Positions 55,237-64,000 of a stretch of 64,000 nucleotides of DNA are shown in pieces. Numbering within the stretch: position 1 is the stretch's first letter; the number at the start of each line of letters is the position of its first letter. The translations under genes were made by a program, and so were the position numbers. Origin of the DNA: Rhodoblastus sp963828185 (GTDB taxonomy: Bacteria > Pseudomonadota > Alphaproteobacteria > Rhizobiales > Beijerinckiaceae); NCBI GenBank assembly GCA_963828185.1, contig CAWHDV010000007.1, positions 1-64,000 on the forward strand, read 5' to 3'. The notes beneath the pieces are model-generated. The model saw only the letters and a list, made by a program, of their open reading frames with translations. It did no database searches and was not told the DNA's origin.

Positions 55237-57486
55237 CTACGCTGCCTGGCTCAGCCGGCGCGGCGTCGCGCGAACAAGGCCGGCGAATTGCGCCGGCGCC
55301 ACGCCGAGACGGCGCAGCAGGCACGGCAGGTCGAAGCCCTCGCCCTCCTCGTCCGGGACGACCAGCAGCACATGGTCGGCCGCCGGGACGAGCGCCCGCA
55401 GCGCCGACAATTGGCCCGCGTCGGGGCCGTCGAACACCACGAAATCGAAATTGCCCTTGACCCCGGCGAGGCGCTCGAAATCGGAATTTTTAGCGATGGA
55501 GCGGCAGATCCTCTCCTCCATCGCCAAGGCCGGAATGAGGCTCAAGTCGCTGGAAAAGGGGGCAAGGCGATAGAGCGGACGCAGGCGGCCGGCGAGCTTG
55601 ATCAAGGTTTTCGGCGCGTCGGCGGGGATCATCAGGTCGAGCAGCGGGTGCGTCTGGTTGGCGTCGATCAGCAGCGTCCGCTCGCCCTGCGCCGCCGCCG
55701 CCCGCGCCAGGTTGGCGGCGAGCGTCGAGGCGCCGGCTTGCGGCCCCGTCGCGGCGACCAGCACGACGAGAGGGCCGTCGCCGCCTTTCGCCGCGTCGAG
55801 CCGACGGAGCAAGGCCGCGACCGCCAGCGCGTAGGGCTGGCCCGGCCGCCGCGCGATCTCGCTCATCGCCTCGACCGGATTAAGGCGACGACCGGCGGCG
55901 TGGGTGATCGGGGGAAGCGTAATCGCGCCAGGCGAGGCCAACGAGGAAACGCTGCTCCGCGCTTTGGCCGCCGCGCTGGCCTTCCCCGCGCCGACTCCCT
56001 GGCTCCCATCGCCCGCCCGCGGGGCTTCGGCAGCCTCGCTTTCGGGCTCCTCGAACAGGGTCGCCACGGCCAGCCCGGCCAGGGCGAGCGCCGCGCCGAT
56101 CAATCCGCCGCAAAGGCTCCACAGGATCGCGCCGATCGTCTTGCCGCGGCTGTTGGGCACCCGCGCCGGCGAAACAAGGCGGAAGTTGACGCCCTCCACA
56201 TGGCTCATGTCATTGGCGTCGCGCTGGCGCGCCTCGAGCGCGGTCAGGGCCTTGCGCTTGCCTTCGACCGCGTCCTCCAATTGCTGCAAGGGAACTTCCG
56301 ATTCGCGCGCCGTGGCCATTTCCCCGGCGAGATCCGCGAGCTTTTTCGTCAGCGCCAGCGTTTGCCCGTGCGCCTCGGAAACCTGGGCGCCGGCCGCATG
56401 GCGCAGGCCCTCGACGCTCTGGCCGATGCGGCGATCGAAATCGCGCAGCCGCTCGCGGCCTGCGGTTATGGCGGGATGGCGGTCGCCGAGCGTGCTTTCG
56501 AGCTGTTCGAGTTCGGCCCGCGCCGCCGCGCGTCCTTCGATCAGCAGCTGCAACTGGCGCGATTCGGGATCGGGGCCGAAAGCGGCGACGCCGCCGACGC
56601 CAGACGACGCGGTCTCCAGCTGCTTCAGCCGCGCGCGGGCTTGCGCCTCATGATTTTCCGCCGACGCCAGCGCGTCCGTCGCCTCGCTCGTCAGCCTTTC
56701 GGTGATGGATTTATCGTGCAGCCCGACAAGATTGTGCTCGGTCTTGAAATTCAAAAGCCGCGTTTCGCTGTCGCCGAGCAGGCGGCGCATGTCCACGATG
56801 CGGTTGGCCAGCTCCGCCGACAAGGCGCGGGCGGAGGCGGCGCGATCGGTCTGGTTGATGTCGCCATAGGCCTTGACCAGGGCGTTGGCGAGGCGCGCCG
56901 CCTTTTCCGGGTCCTTTTCCGTCACCGTGAGATCGATGAGGAAGCTGCGTTCGGCGCGCTGGATCTTGATCGCCCTCTGCAGGACGACCAAAGCCTTGTT
57001 CTCGGCCAGCTCGCGGGCGCGGCGCGACTCGTCGCTTTCCTTCCGGGGCTGCAAGTCTCCCGCCGGCAAACCGCCCGCCAGCCCTTGATCGCGGATCACG
57101 CGCAGCAGCACGCGCTCCGAGCCGATGACGCCCATCTGGCTTTCGACGAAATTGATCGCGGCGCTGGCTTCGAGCGTCGTTCCCGGCGTATCCACGCCAT
57201 AGGCGCGGTTGTCCTGCGGATCGATCAGGATTTGCGCGCTGGCCTTGTATTTTGTCGGCAGCGCGGTTTTGGCGAGGCCGGCCAGCACGGCGCAGGCGAG
57301 GGCTGAGGCGAGGATCAGCCAGAGGTGGCGGCGCGCCTGGCGGACCAGCAGGAAAGCGGCCTCACGCCAGGGATTTACGCCCGCGAAGGCGTCGGTTTCG
57401 CCAGCGAAACGCCCGGCCTTCGCCGCGCCCTGCGTCTCGGCGGCGTCCCCCGACCGCTCCGGGGTCGATCGTTGCGAAAAAGGCAT
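55237..57486 (-). CDS. Wzc/ExoP-like polysaccharide co-polymerase with degenerate kinase domain
   Basis: Chain-length regulator (PCP-2a). A Wzz domain with a first helix (about 60-85), the long periplasmic coiled coil (about 160-450), a second helix with the PNSRGKTIGAILW boundary (about 460-490), then a cytoplasmic BY-kinase-like domain. There the Walker A is GPQAGAST at about residue 580, where the catalytic Lys of the GxGKS/T motif is missing; Walker A' is LLIDANQTHP and Walker B VVFDGP. The C-terminal Tyr cluster is absent. The kinase is therefore probably inactive. The start is placed at 57486, six bases after AGGA; 749 residues. Confidence 0.88.
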   Translation of the reverse strand: MPFSQRSTPERSGDAAETQGAAKAGRFAGETDAFAGVNPWREAAFLLVRQARRHLWLILASALACAVLAGLAKTALPTKYKASAQILIDPQDNRAYGVDTPGTTLEASAAINFVESQMGVIGSERVLLRVIRDQGLAGGLPAGDLQPRKESDESRRARELAENKALVVLQRAIKIQRAERSFLIDLTVTEKDPEKAARLANALVKAYGDINQTDRAASARALSAELANRIVDMRRLLGDSETRLLNFKTEHNLVGLHDKSITERLTSEATDALASAENHEAQARARLKQLETASSGVGGVAAFGPDPESRQLQLLIEGRAAARAELEQLESTLGDRHPAITAGRERLRDFDRRIGQSVEGLRHAAGAQVSEAHGQTLALTKKLADLAGEMATARESEVPLQQLEDAVEGKRKALTALEARQRDANDMSHVEGVNFRLVSPARVPNSRGKTIGAILWSLCGGLIGAALALAGLAVATLFEEPESEAAEAPRAGDGSQGVGAGKASAAAKARSSVSSLASPGAITLPPITHAAGRRLNPVEAMSEIARRPGQPYALAVAALLRRLDAAKGGDGPLVVLVAATGPQAGASTLAANLARAAAAQGERTLLIDANQTHPLLDLMIPADAPKTLIKLAGRLRPLYRLAPFSSDLSLIPALAMEERICRSIAKNSDFERLAGVKGNFDFVVFDGPDAGQLSALRALVPAADHVLLVVPDEEGEGFDLPCLLRRLGVAPAQFAGLVRATPRRLSQAA

Positions 57487-57687
57487 GTCCATCCTGACGA
57501 AAAACCGACCAGCGGCGCGATACCCGCAGTTTCGGCGATTATGGTTAAGACTTGCTTGCGGAGGCGCGCGGGTAACTGAACGAGAAGCAAAATTCCTGTA
57601 ATTCTCGTGGTTTATGCAAAGCAACGAATTGGTATTGATTTGGGCGGAGAATGGGCCGCGACAAATTGCGCAAACTCAAGGCGAGAC

Positions 57688-58842
57688 ATGTCCTTGCTGA
57701 CGATCGAGACCATAAAGGACTTGGGGCGCCTCGAAGCCCTGAGCGACGAATGGTCGCGGCTCGAGGCCAGCCTGTCGCCGCGCCTGCCCTTCGCCACGCC
57801 GCTGTGGGCGCTGAACTGGTGGCGCTCTTTCCGCCGCGCCGGCCTGAAGGCGCGCGACAGCCTGCATTGCTATGCGCTGCGCGACGCCTCGGGACTCCTG
57901 GTCGCCCTCGCGCCGATGTTCGTCACCAGCCGTCCGGGCTTCGGTCCGGTGCGAACGCGGGAATTGCAGTTTTTCGGCGCCGATCCCTATGTCACCGAAT
58001 GGCGCGGCCTCGTCTGCCGTCCCGAGGCGGCGGAACAGGCGGTCAAGGCCCTCGCCGCGCGCATCGAAAGCGAACGTCCCGCCGATTTCGTGCAATGGCG
58101 CGGGCTGCCGACCGGGATGGAAAAGAATGGCCTCGGCGAAAACTTCCGCGCCCAGCCAAACCTCGACGTGACGGTGTTCTACCTCGATCTGCCCGACAGC
58201 TGGGAGGCATTGCGCCAAAGCTTGTCGCGCAACGTCAAGGAATCCCTGCGCAAATGCTACAATTCGCTGGCGCGTGAAAAGCACGCGTTCAGCTTGCGCG
58301 TTGTTTCCTCGCCCGAGGAGGCGCAAGCGGCGCTCGACGTCTTCTTCACGCTGCACGCCATGCGCGCCGACGCCCGCGACACGATCCTCCACCCGGATGT
58401 CTTCGACGACGCGAGGCGACGCGCCTTCCTGCGCGACTATTGCGACGCCATGGCGCGTCAGGGAAACCTGCGCATCTTCCAGCTGGCGATCGCGGAGAAA
58501 ATCGTCGCCACCCGCCTGGCCTTCGTGCAGGGCGATGAAATCTACATGTATTTCTCGGGCTACGATCTCGCCTGGGGGCGTTACAGCGTCATGACCACCA
58601 CGGTCGCCGAGGCGATCAAATGGGCGATCGAGCAGAAGTTTCGCCTGTTCAACCTTTCGACCGGGACCGACGTGTCGAAGACGCGCTGGCGGCCCAAAAG
58701 CGCCGAATTCCATGGCGGCTACAGCGTCGGCGCCGGCGCCGGCGGCCTCGCCTTCGCCGCTCTCAACGCCGTCAGGCGGCGCCGCCACGACAAGCTGCGC
58801 GCGTTGCAGGCGGAACCCCGGACCTTGCCGCAGGGGGCTTGA
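57688..58842 (+). CDS. FemAB/CelD-like GNAT acyltransferase
   Basis: Protein of the Acetyltransf_6/CelD (BcsL) kind, made of two GNAT-like halves, often found in cellulose or exopolysaccharide loci. SLSRNVKESLRKCYNSLARE in the middle and FQLAIAEKIVATRLAFVQGDEIYMYFSGYD in the second half are typical. 384 residues from the ATG at 57688, with AAGG upstream. It is divergent from the Wzc-like gene across about 200 bases, with no other feature there that I can identify. The acceptor (polysaccharide or lipid) is unknown. Confidence 0.78.
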   Translation: MSLLTIETIKDLGRLEALSDEWSRLEASLSPRLPFATPLWALNWWRSFRRAGLKARDSLHCYALRDASGLLVALAPMFVTSRPGFGPVRTRELQFFGADPYVTEWRGLVCRPEAAEQAVKALAARIESERPADFVQWRGLPTGMEKNGLGENFRAQPNLDVTVFYLDLPDSWEALRQSLSRNVKESLRKCYNSLAREKHAFSLRVVSSPEEAQAALDVFFTLHAMRADARDTILHPDVFDDARRRAFLRDYCDAMARQGNLRIFQLAIAEKIVATRLAFVQGDEIYMYFSGYDLAWGRYSVMTTTVAEAIKWAIEQKFRLFNLSTGTDVSKTRWRPKSAEFHGGYSVGAGAGGLAFAALNAVRRRRHDKLRALQAEPRTLPQGA

Positions 58843-59023
58843 GGCAAACCCCTCGAGGCAAAGCCCTCCGGGCGAAAAGGCGACAGCCCGCGAAAAATTG
58901 GCTCTGGATCAAGGCGGCGGGGCGCCCGACGCGCGACAATTCGCCAAGCTTCGGCTCTCGGCCGCCAGGGCGCCGCAAAAAGCGCGTTTTCGGCGCTTAA
59001 ACGCCGTTGGCGGGGTCAAGATC

Positions 59024-60745
59024 ATGCCAGAACTGCGCAAGCCTGACGACGCCATCAAGCCCGAAGCCGAAAAATCGCCGGCCTCGGCCGACCCGGTGGC
59101 CTTTTGCCGCGACCTTGGGCAGGAGACGCTGGCGAGCCCGCTTTCGCCGCTGGCGCTCGCGCCGGCCTTCGCCGATCTGGCGGCGCATGTGGCGCTGGCG
59201 CCGGCCTATGCGGTCGAGATGGCGCAGGCCGCCGTGCAGCAAGGTCTGCGCGCATTTTCCGGCGGCGCGGAGCCCGCGTCGGACGCCGCCGACCATCGCT
59301 TCGCCGATCCGGCCTGGCGCGTCCCGCCGTTCAGCCTTTACGCCCGCAATTTCCTGCTCGCCGAGCGATGGCTCAACGCCAGCATCCAGCACGCGCCGGG
59401 CGTCGACAAGAAGCACGCCGAGCTCGCCGCCTTCGCGGCGCGGCAATGGCTCGACGCCTTCTCGCCCTCCAACCTCCCCTGGACCAACCCCGAGGTTTTG
59501 CGCACGACATTGAACCAAGGGGGGCTGAATTTTTTACGCGGGCTGGATCACTTCGCCCGGGATGCGCGCCGCCAGCTCGACCCGCGCGCCAATGGCGCGG
59601 AAAAATACGCCGTCGGGCGCGATGTCGCGGTCACCCCGGGCAAGGTCGTGCTGCGCAACGACTTGATCGAGCTGATCCAGTATGCGCCCGCGACAGCGCA
59701 GACGCGGCCCGAACCGCTGCTGATCGTCCCGGCCTGGATCATGAAATATTACATCCTCGACCTGTCGCCGAACAATTCGCTGATCCGCTTCCTGGTCGGT
59801 CGAGGCCACACCGTCTTCTGCATTTCCTGGCGCAATCCGGGACCGGAGCTGGCCGAGACGGGGTTCGACGATTACCGGCGCCTCGGCCCCATGGCGGCGC
59901 TCGACGAGGTCATCAGAATCACCGGCCAGCGCCGCGTCCACGCGCTCGGCTATTGCCTCGGCGGCACGCTTTTATCCGTCGCCGCCGCAGCCATGGCGCG
60001 CGACGGCGACGACAGGCTGGCGAGCCTCGGCATGCTGGCGGCGCAGACCGATTTTTCCGAACCGGGCGAATTGCAGCTGTTCGTCAACGAGCCGCAACTC
60101 GACCAGCTCGACGCGATCATGGCGCGACAGGGCTATCTCGATGCGCGCCAGATGGCCGGCGCCTTCAGCATGCTGCGCGCCCGCGACCTTATCTGGTCGC
60201 GCATGGTGAAGCTTTATCTCCTCGGCGAGGAGGAGCATCCCAACGACCTGATGGCCTGGAACGCCGACGCGACGCGCATGCCCTATCGCATGCATTCGCA
60301 ATACCTGCGCCGGCTCTTCCTGCACAACGACCTCGCCGGCAAGCGCTTTGTAGTTGGCGGCGGCAAGGTCGACCTCGCCGCGATCAAGGCGCCGATCTTC
60401 GCGGTGGGGACCGAGCAGGACCATGTCGCGCCCTGGCGTTCGGCGTTCAAGATCCACCGCCTCAATCCGGGCGACATCACCTTCGTTCTGGCCTCCGGCG
60501 GTCACAACAGCGGCATTGTCAGCGAACCCGGCCATCGCAACCGCTCCTACCGCGTCGCGCATCGCGCCGCTGGCGAGCCGGCGCCGGCGGCCAAGACTTA
60601 TTTCGCAACGGCGGCGCGGAAACCCGGCTCGTGGTGGCCAGCCTATGCCGACTGGCTCGATTCCTTGTCCGGCCCGTTCGGGCCGCCGCCGCCGATGGGC
60701 GCCGCGCTTTGCGACGCGCCGGGAACCTACGTGCTGGAGAGCTGA
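59024..60745 (+). CDS. phaC: Class I poly(3-hydroxyalkanoate) synthase
   Basis: Polymerises hydroxyacyl-CoA into PHA granules. The lipase-like box with the nucleophile Cys is GYCLGGT near residue 310. The catalytic Asp is in TEQDHVAPW and the His in GGHNSGIV. The N-terminal PhaC_N domain includes NFLRGLDH. 573 residues, normal. The ATG at 59024 is chosen since the family begins right after it, although GGGG lies only loosely upstream. It is followed 11 bases later by a MaoC-phosphotransacetylase gene. Confidence 0.95.
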   Translation: MPELRKPDDAIKPEAEKSPASADPVAFCRDLGQETLASPLSPLALAPAFADLAAHVALAPAYAVEMAQAAVQQGLRAFSGGAEPASDAADHRFADPAWRVPPFSLYARNFLLAERWLNASIQHAPGVDKKHAELAAFAARQWLDAFSPSNLPWTNPEVLRTTLNQGGLNFLRGLDHFARDARRQLDPRANGAEKYAVGRDVAVTPGKVVLRNDLIELIQYAPATAQTRPEPLLIVPAWIMKYYILDLSPNNSLIRFLVGRGHTVFCISWRNPGPELAETGFDDYRRLGPMAALDEVIRITGQRRVHALGYCLGGTLLSVAAAAMARDGDDRLASLGMLAAQTDFSEPGELQLFVNEPQLDQLDAIMARQGYLDARQMAGAFSMLRARDLIWSRMVKLYLLGEEEHPNDLMAWNADATRMPYRMHSQYLRRLFLHNDLAGKRFVVGGGKVDLAAIKAPIFAVGTEQDHVAPWRSAFKIHRLNPGDITFVLASGGHNSGIVSEPGHRNRSYRVAHRAAGEPAPAAKTYFATAARKPGSWWPAYADWLDSLSGPFGPPPPMGAALCDAPGTYVLES

Positions 60746-60756
60746 CGGGTGGACGC

Positions 60757-62205
60757 ATGAACGCGCTGGACAGGGTCGCCTCCGCCGACGACGAGGGCAT
60801 GATCGAAAACCGGACCTTTGCCGAAATCTCGATTGGCGACAGCGCGAGTTTGACGCGGCTGGCGACGCAGCGCGATCTCGATCTCCTCGCCATCGTCTCG
60901 GGCGACGTCAATCCGCTGCTGCCCGATCTCGACAGCCTCGGCGCAAACCAGGCGGCGAAGACGCCCTTTCATGAGACCGTGGCGCATGGGCTTTACGGTT
61001 CGGCGCTGCTTTCGGGCGTCGTCGGCGTCAAGCTGCCAGGACCGGGCGCGGTGCTGCTGGCCCAGAATATCCGGTATCTTGCCCCGGTCGCGGTGGGCGA
61101 CACGCTGACCGTCACCGTCACCGTCACGGAAAAGGACGAGAGCCAGCCCGAACTGCGCCTCGACTGCCAGGGCGTCAACCAGCTCGGCCAACGCGTGCTG
61201 ACGGGAACGGCGCATGTGCGCGCGCCGACGAAAAAAATCCGCGCGCCGCGCCCCGACCTGCCAAGCGTGCAGGTCAGCGGCCATGTGCGTTTCCACGCCC
61301 TGATGGCGCGGGTGCGCGGCGAGCCGCCGCTGGTGGTGGCCGTCGCCCACCCCTGCGACGCGGCGGCGCTCGGCGCGGTTGTCGAGGCGGCGCAAGACGG
61401 CCTGATCGCGCCGATCCTCGTCGGGCCGAAACTGAAGATCCTCGCGGCGGCGCAGGCTTTGGGCGTCGATTGCGCGCCCTATCGCCTGGTCGACGCGCCG
61501 CACAGCGTGGCGGCGGCGGCCTTGGCCGTCGCTTTGGTGCGCCGCGGCGAGGCGCAGGCGCTGATGAAGGGCTCGCTGCATTCCGACGAACTGCTGCACG
61601 CCGTGCTCGACAAGGACAATGGCCTGCGCACCGGACGGCGGCTCAGCCATGTCTATCTGATCGACGCGCCCGGCTATCCGCGCCCGCTGCTGCTCACCGA
61701 CGCCGTGGTCAATATCGCGCCCGACCTCGAGACCAAGCGCGACATCGTCCAGAACGCGGTGGACCTCGCGCATATGCTGGGCCTGGCCGAGCCGCGCGTC
61801 GCGGTGCTGGCGGCGGTGGAGGTGGTCAATCCCGACATGCCCTCCACGCTCGACGCCGCTTCTTTGTGCAAGATGGCCGATCGCGGCCAGATCAAGGGCG
61901 CGCTGGTCGATGGTCCCCTGGCCTTCGACAACGCCATCAGCCCGGCGGCGGCGCGCGAAAAAGGCATCGTCTCGCCGGTCGCCGGCCAGGCCGACATCCT
62001 GCTCACGCCCGATCTCGAAGCCGGCAACATGCTGGCCAAGCAATTGACGTTTTTAGCCGGCGCCGACGCGGCGGGGGTGGTGCTCGGCGCGCGGGCGCCG
62101 ATCATCCTGACCAGCCGCGCCGACAGCGCCCGCACCCGCCTCGCCTCCTGCGCCGTCGCCGGGCTGATCGCGCGGGCGACGCCCAAGCCGCCGTCGGCGG
62201 CTTAG
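60757..62205 (+). CDS. Bifunctional MaoC-like hydratase / phosphate acyltransferase fusion
   Basis: Two domains: a MaoC-like hotdog enoyl-CoA hydratase (about 10-150, with HETVAHGLYGSALLSGV carrying the catalytic His) and a phosphate acetyl/butyryltransferase domain (about 165-482, with ALMKGSLHSDELLHAV and GPLAFDNAIS). Such fusions are known in alphaproteobacteria and link acyl-CoA and acyl-phosphate pools. It starts 11 bases behind phaC, behind GGGTGGA, and so probably adjusts precursor supply for PHA. 482 residues, normal for the fused form. Confidence 0.87.
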   Translation: MNALDRVASADDEGMIENRTFAEISIGDSASLTRLATQRDLDLLAIVSGDVNPLLPDLDSLGANQAAKTPFHETVAHGLYGSALLSGVVGVKLPGPGAVLLAQNIRYLAPVAVGDTLTVTVTVTEKDESQPELRLDCQGVNQLGQRVLTGTAHVRAPTKKIRAPRPDLPSVQVSGHVRFHALMARVRGEPPLVVAVAHPCDAAALGAVVEAAQDGLIAPILVGPKLKILAAAQALGVDCAPYRLVDAPHSVAAAALAVALVRRGEAQALMKGSLHSDELLHAVLDKDNGLRTGRRLSHVYLIDAPGYPRPLLLTDAVVNIAPDLETKRDIVQNAVDLAHMLGLAEPRVAVLAAVEVVNPDMPSTLDAASLCKMADRGQIKGALVDGPLAFDNAISPAAAREKGIVSPVAGQADILLTPDLEAGNMLAKQLTFLAGADAAGVVLGARAPIILTSRADSARTRLASCAVAGLIARATPKPPSAA

Positions 62206-62238
62206 CGGCTGTTCGCGCCATTTCGCCTTGGAATATGG

Positions 62239-62622
62239 TCAGAGCGCGCCGGCCACCTTGTCCGCCCTGGCGTGCGCGACTTTTTCTATGAACGCGAGGA
62301 GCGCGTCGGGATCATAGGGTTTTTGCAGGATCGGCAGAGCCAGGAAACGCGCGGGGAACATCTTTTCCGGCGCGTATCCGGTGGTGAAGATGACGGGAAC
62401 GCCCCGTTCGACCAGCAGGTCGGCGGCCGGGAAAACCATCTCGCCGTTGAGATTGACATCGACGATGGCAAGGTCGGCCACGGCGGTCCGGGCGAGGTCG
62501 CACATGCCGGCGACGGTCGCGGCGGCGCCGACGATTTCAACGCCGCTTTGCTCGAGCAGCAACTCCAGACTCATCAGGACAGGGGCGGAATCTTCCGCCA
62601 CCAGGGCTCTCAGCATGCTCAT
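62239..62622 (-). CDS. Single-domain response regulator
   Basis: CheY-like receiver only, 127 residues. Acidic pocket Glu10-Asp11 (VAEDSAP), phospho-acceptor Asp55 (AIVDVNL), the Thr in IFTTGY and Lys101 in LQKPYD are all conserved. The start at the ATG at 62622 has AAGGA eight bases upstream; the TTG two codons before is less good. It lies downstream of an HWE-type kinase gene on the same strand, so that kinase is the natural phosphodonor. No output domain, so it would act by protein contact, like the Hyphomicrobiales receivers in stress signalling. Confidence 0.86.
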   Translation of the reverse strand: MSMLRALVAEDSAPVLMSLELLLEQSGVEIVGAAATVAGMCDLARTAVADLAIVDVNLNGEMVFPAADLLVERGVPVIFTTGYAPEKMFPARFLALPILQKPYDPDALLAFIEKVAHARADKVAGAL

Positions 62623-62736
62623 CGCCAATTCCTTCCCCGCCGAAGATGCGCTCGCGGTCCGCGTCCGGTTTCCTCAACTTGCGAGGGCGCGAATTCGTTC
62701 AGTCCCCGGCCTGCGCCGGCCTTGCCGCCGCCGGCG

Positions 62737-64000
62737 TCACGCCGGCGGCGGCTTCGCGCCTGTTTCCGCCCGTTTGAGCGGAATGACGAAATTCGCCGAA
62801 AAACCGCTCGGGCCGAAGTCAAACCGGACGGCGCCGGAATGGCTGTATTCGACCTCTCGCCGCACGACCTTCAGGCCGAAACCCACCTTTTCCGGCGGCT
62901 TCGCCGCCGGTCCGCCGCTCTCGCGCCAGTTGAGCGCAAGCGTGGGCTTAGCCCCGCTCGATGTCGACCATTCGACCGCGACTTGGCCAGCCTCGTTTGA
63001 CAGGGCGCCGTATTTGACGGCGTTGGTCGCCAGTTCGGCGAAGATCATGCCGACGCTCAAGGCGAGCTCCGGCGACAGTTTGACCGGCGGTCCCGAAAAG
63101 GCGACGCGTTGGCTGTCCGGCTGGCAATAGGGCGCGAGCGTCTGTCGCAGCATCGGCTCGACGCCGACTTCGCCCCAGTTCTCGCGCGACAGCATTTCGT
63201 GGCTGCGCGCCATCGCTTGCAGCCGGGCGGAAAAATCCCGGGTGAAAGCCTCGGACGAGGGGGAATGCGCCAAAGTCTGCTGGGCGATGGCCAGGATCAC
63301 GGTCAGCGAGTTCTTCACGCGATGATTGAGCTCAGAGACCAGCGTCCGCTGCCGCTCCTCCGATTTCGCCAGGCTGGTGACGTCGACAAAGGTCGCCACC
63401 ACGCCGTCGATCTCGCGGCTCGAATCGCGATAGGGCGTGAGGCGGGCAAGAAAATAGGGGGCGTCGGCTTCGTTCTTGTGCGCCCGCCGCTCGATCGGCT
63501 CGCCCGACGCCAGCACGGCGGCGATATCGGCCTGGAGACCGGGATAATCGAGCTTGATCGCCAGGTCGCCGAGCGGCCGCCCCCGGTCGGTGGCGATGAC
63601 GTTGAACAATTGCGTCACCGCCGGCGTGAAGCTGCGGATGACCAGGTTTTTGTCAAGGAAGATGGTGGCGACATTGGTGCTGGCGAACAGATTGACCAGA
63701 TCGGCGTTGGCGAGGTCGAGTTCGTCGATCTTGGCGTAGAGTTCGTGATTGACGGTCTGCAATTCCTCGTTGAGCGATTGCAGCTCTTCCTTGGTGGACT
63801 CGAGCTCCTCATTGCTCGACTGCATTTCCTCGTTCAGCGAAACCAGCTCCTCATTGGCCGATTTCAGCTCTTCGAGCGCCGTCTCATATTCCTCGATCGT
63901 GCCTTGCAGGCGCTCGCGCGTCTCGCGCAATTCGAGTTCAGTCTGGTTCGGCCCGTCCTCTTCGTCCGCGCGGTCGTTCGCAGCGGCGTCCGGCGCCCCG
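62737..64000 (-). CDS. PAS-HWE sensor histidine kinase (partial, N terminus outside window)
   Basis: The frame is open to the right end, so the gene starts outside. A long coiled coil with repeated EELxSxNEEL units (as in the linker of CheB/CheR-fused kinases) is followed by a PAS domain (about LFASTNVATIFLDKNLVIRSFT), then the kinase: H-box SELNHRVKNSLTVILAIAQQTL, N-box ELATNAVKYGAL and the WRESGGP feature of the HWE family. This suggests a chemotaxis-type CheB-CheR-PAS-kinase fusion, but the missing N terminus means that is inference. The response regulator gene follows after 114 bases. Confidence 0.85.
   Translation of the reverse strand, partial: GAPDAAANDRADEEDGPNQTELELRETRERLQGTIEEYETALEELKSANEELVSLNEEMQSSNEELESTKEELQSLNEELQTVNHELYAKIDELDLANADLVNLFASTNVATIFLDKNLVIRSFTPAVTQLFNVIATDRGRPLGDLAIKLDYPGLQADIAAVLASGEPIERRAHKNEADAPYFLARLTPYRDSSREIDGVVATFVDVTSLAKSEERQRTLVSELNHRVKNSLTVILAIAQQTLAHSPSSEAFTRDFSARLQAMARSHEMLSRENWGEVGVEPMLRQTLAPYCQPDSQRVAFSGPPVKLSPELALSVGMIFAELATNAVKYGALSNEAGQVAVEWSTSSGAKPTLALNWRESGGPAAKPPEKVGFGLKVVRREVEYSHSGAVRFDFGPSGFSANFVIPLKRAETGAKPPPA

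Noticed and set aside
55072..57306. A 744-codon plus-strand frame opposite the Wzc-like gene
   Set aside because: Mirror of a GC-rich coding strand; no motif, no ribosome-binding site, and the minus-strand gene has clear domains.
59104..62205. A 1033-codon open frame covering phaC and the MaoC-Pta gene
   Set aside because: Its first half is an out-of-frame Arg/Ala-rich translation of phaC; only the part from 60757 is a real gene.

Overview
The window is high-GC DNA from an alphaproteobacterium, most likely of the order Hyphomicrobiales (Rhizobiales). This follows from TrcR (DUF1013), RcdA (DUF1465) and a DUF1192 protein side by side, a CtrA-type TTAA-N7-TTAA box, a rhizobial-type LpsB-like LPS-core mannosyltransferase, a CIRCE-controlled groESL operon, a RIME-like double palindrome, and class I PHA synthase. 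Family or genus cannot be fixed from the sequence.

Layout. 0-9.6 kb: envelope polysaccharide genes (epimerase, acyltransferase, GT2, RgpF-like, DUF707, flippase) interrupted by rpmB and an L,D-transpeptidase; the 1.4-4.1 kb part is visibly AT-richer. 9.9-15.2 kb: ClC channel/antiporter, tandem UspA, groES-groEL behind a near-consensus promoter and CIRCE operator, ihfA. 15.2-26 kb: LpsB-like GT, a second (frameshifted) L,D-transpeptidase, accA, a RIME-like repeat, serC/serA, a 772-bp mobile-cassette-like element carrying one membrane-protein gene, a MntA/HepT toxin-antitoxin pair, a HI0933-type flavoprotein and rluD. 26-37 kb: glmM, ftsH, tilS, then cpoB-pal-tolBARQ-ybgC, all on the minus strand. 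37-43.7 kb: a ruvCAB locus interrupted by a membrane glycosyltransferase and by a decayed VapBC-type module, then the cell-cycle genes trcR, DUF1192 and rcdA. 43.8-58.8 kb: a large exopolysaccharide locus (oxidoreductase, DUF6492, acyltransferase, two GT2, O-antigen ligase-like polymerase, GH44 hydrolase, epimerase, flippase, Wzc-like co-polymerase with a degenerate kinase domain, FemAB/CelD-like GNAT). 58.9-62.2 kb: phaC and a MaoC-phosphotransacetylase fusion. 62.2-64 kb: single-receiver response regulator and the C-terminal part of an HWE-type kinase that runs off the window.

Two points stand out. First, 22257-23028 has 18-bp perfect terminal inverted repeats and a 10-bp target duplication but no transposase, and carries a four-helix membrane protein: it looks like a transposase-less mobile insertion cassette. 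Second, conserved and usually essential genes between 17 and 39 kb (ftsH, ruvA, rluD, an L,D-transpeptidase, a flavoprotein, VapBC) each carry one or more indels while the flanks are clean. This points to a stretch of poor consensus quality, so these frameshifts should not be taken as biology without checking. No tRNA, rRNA or CRISPR array was seen.
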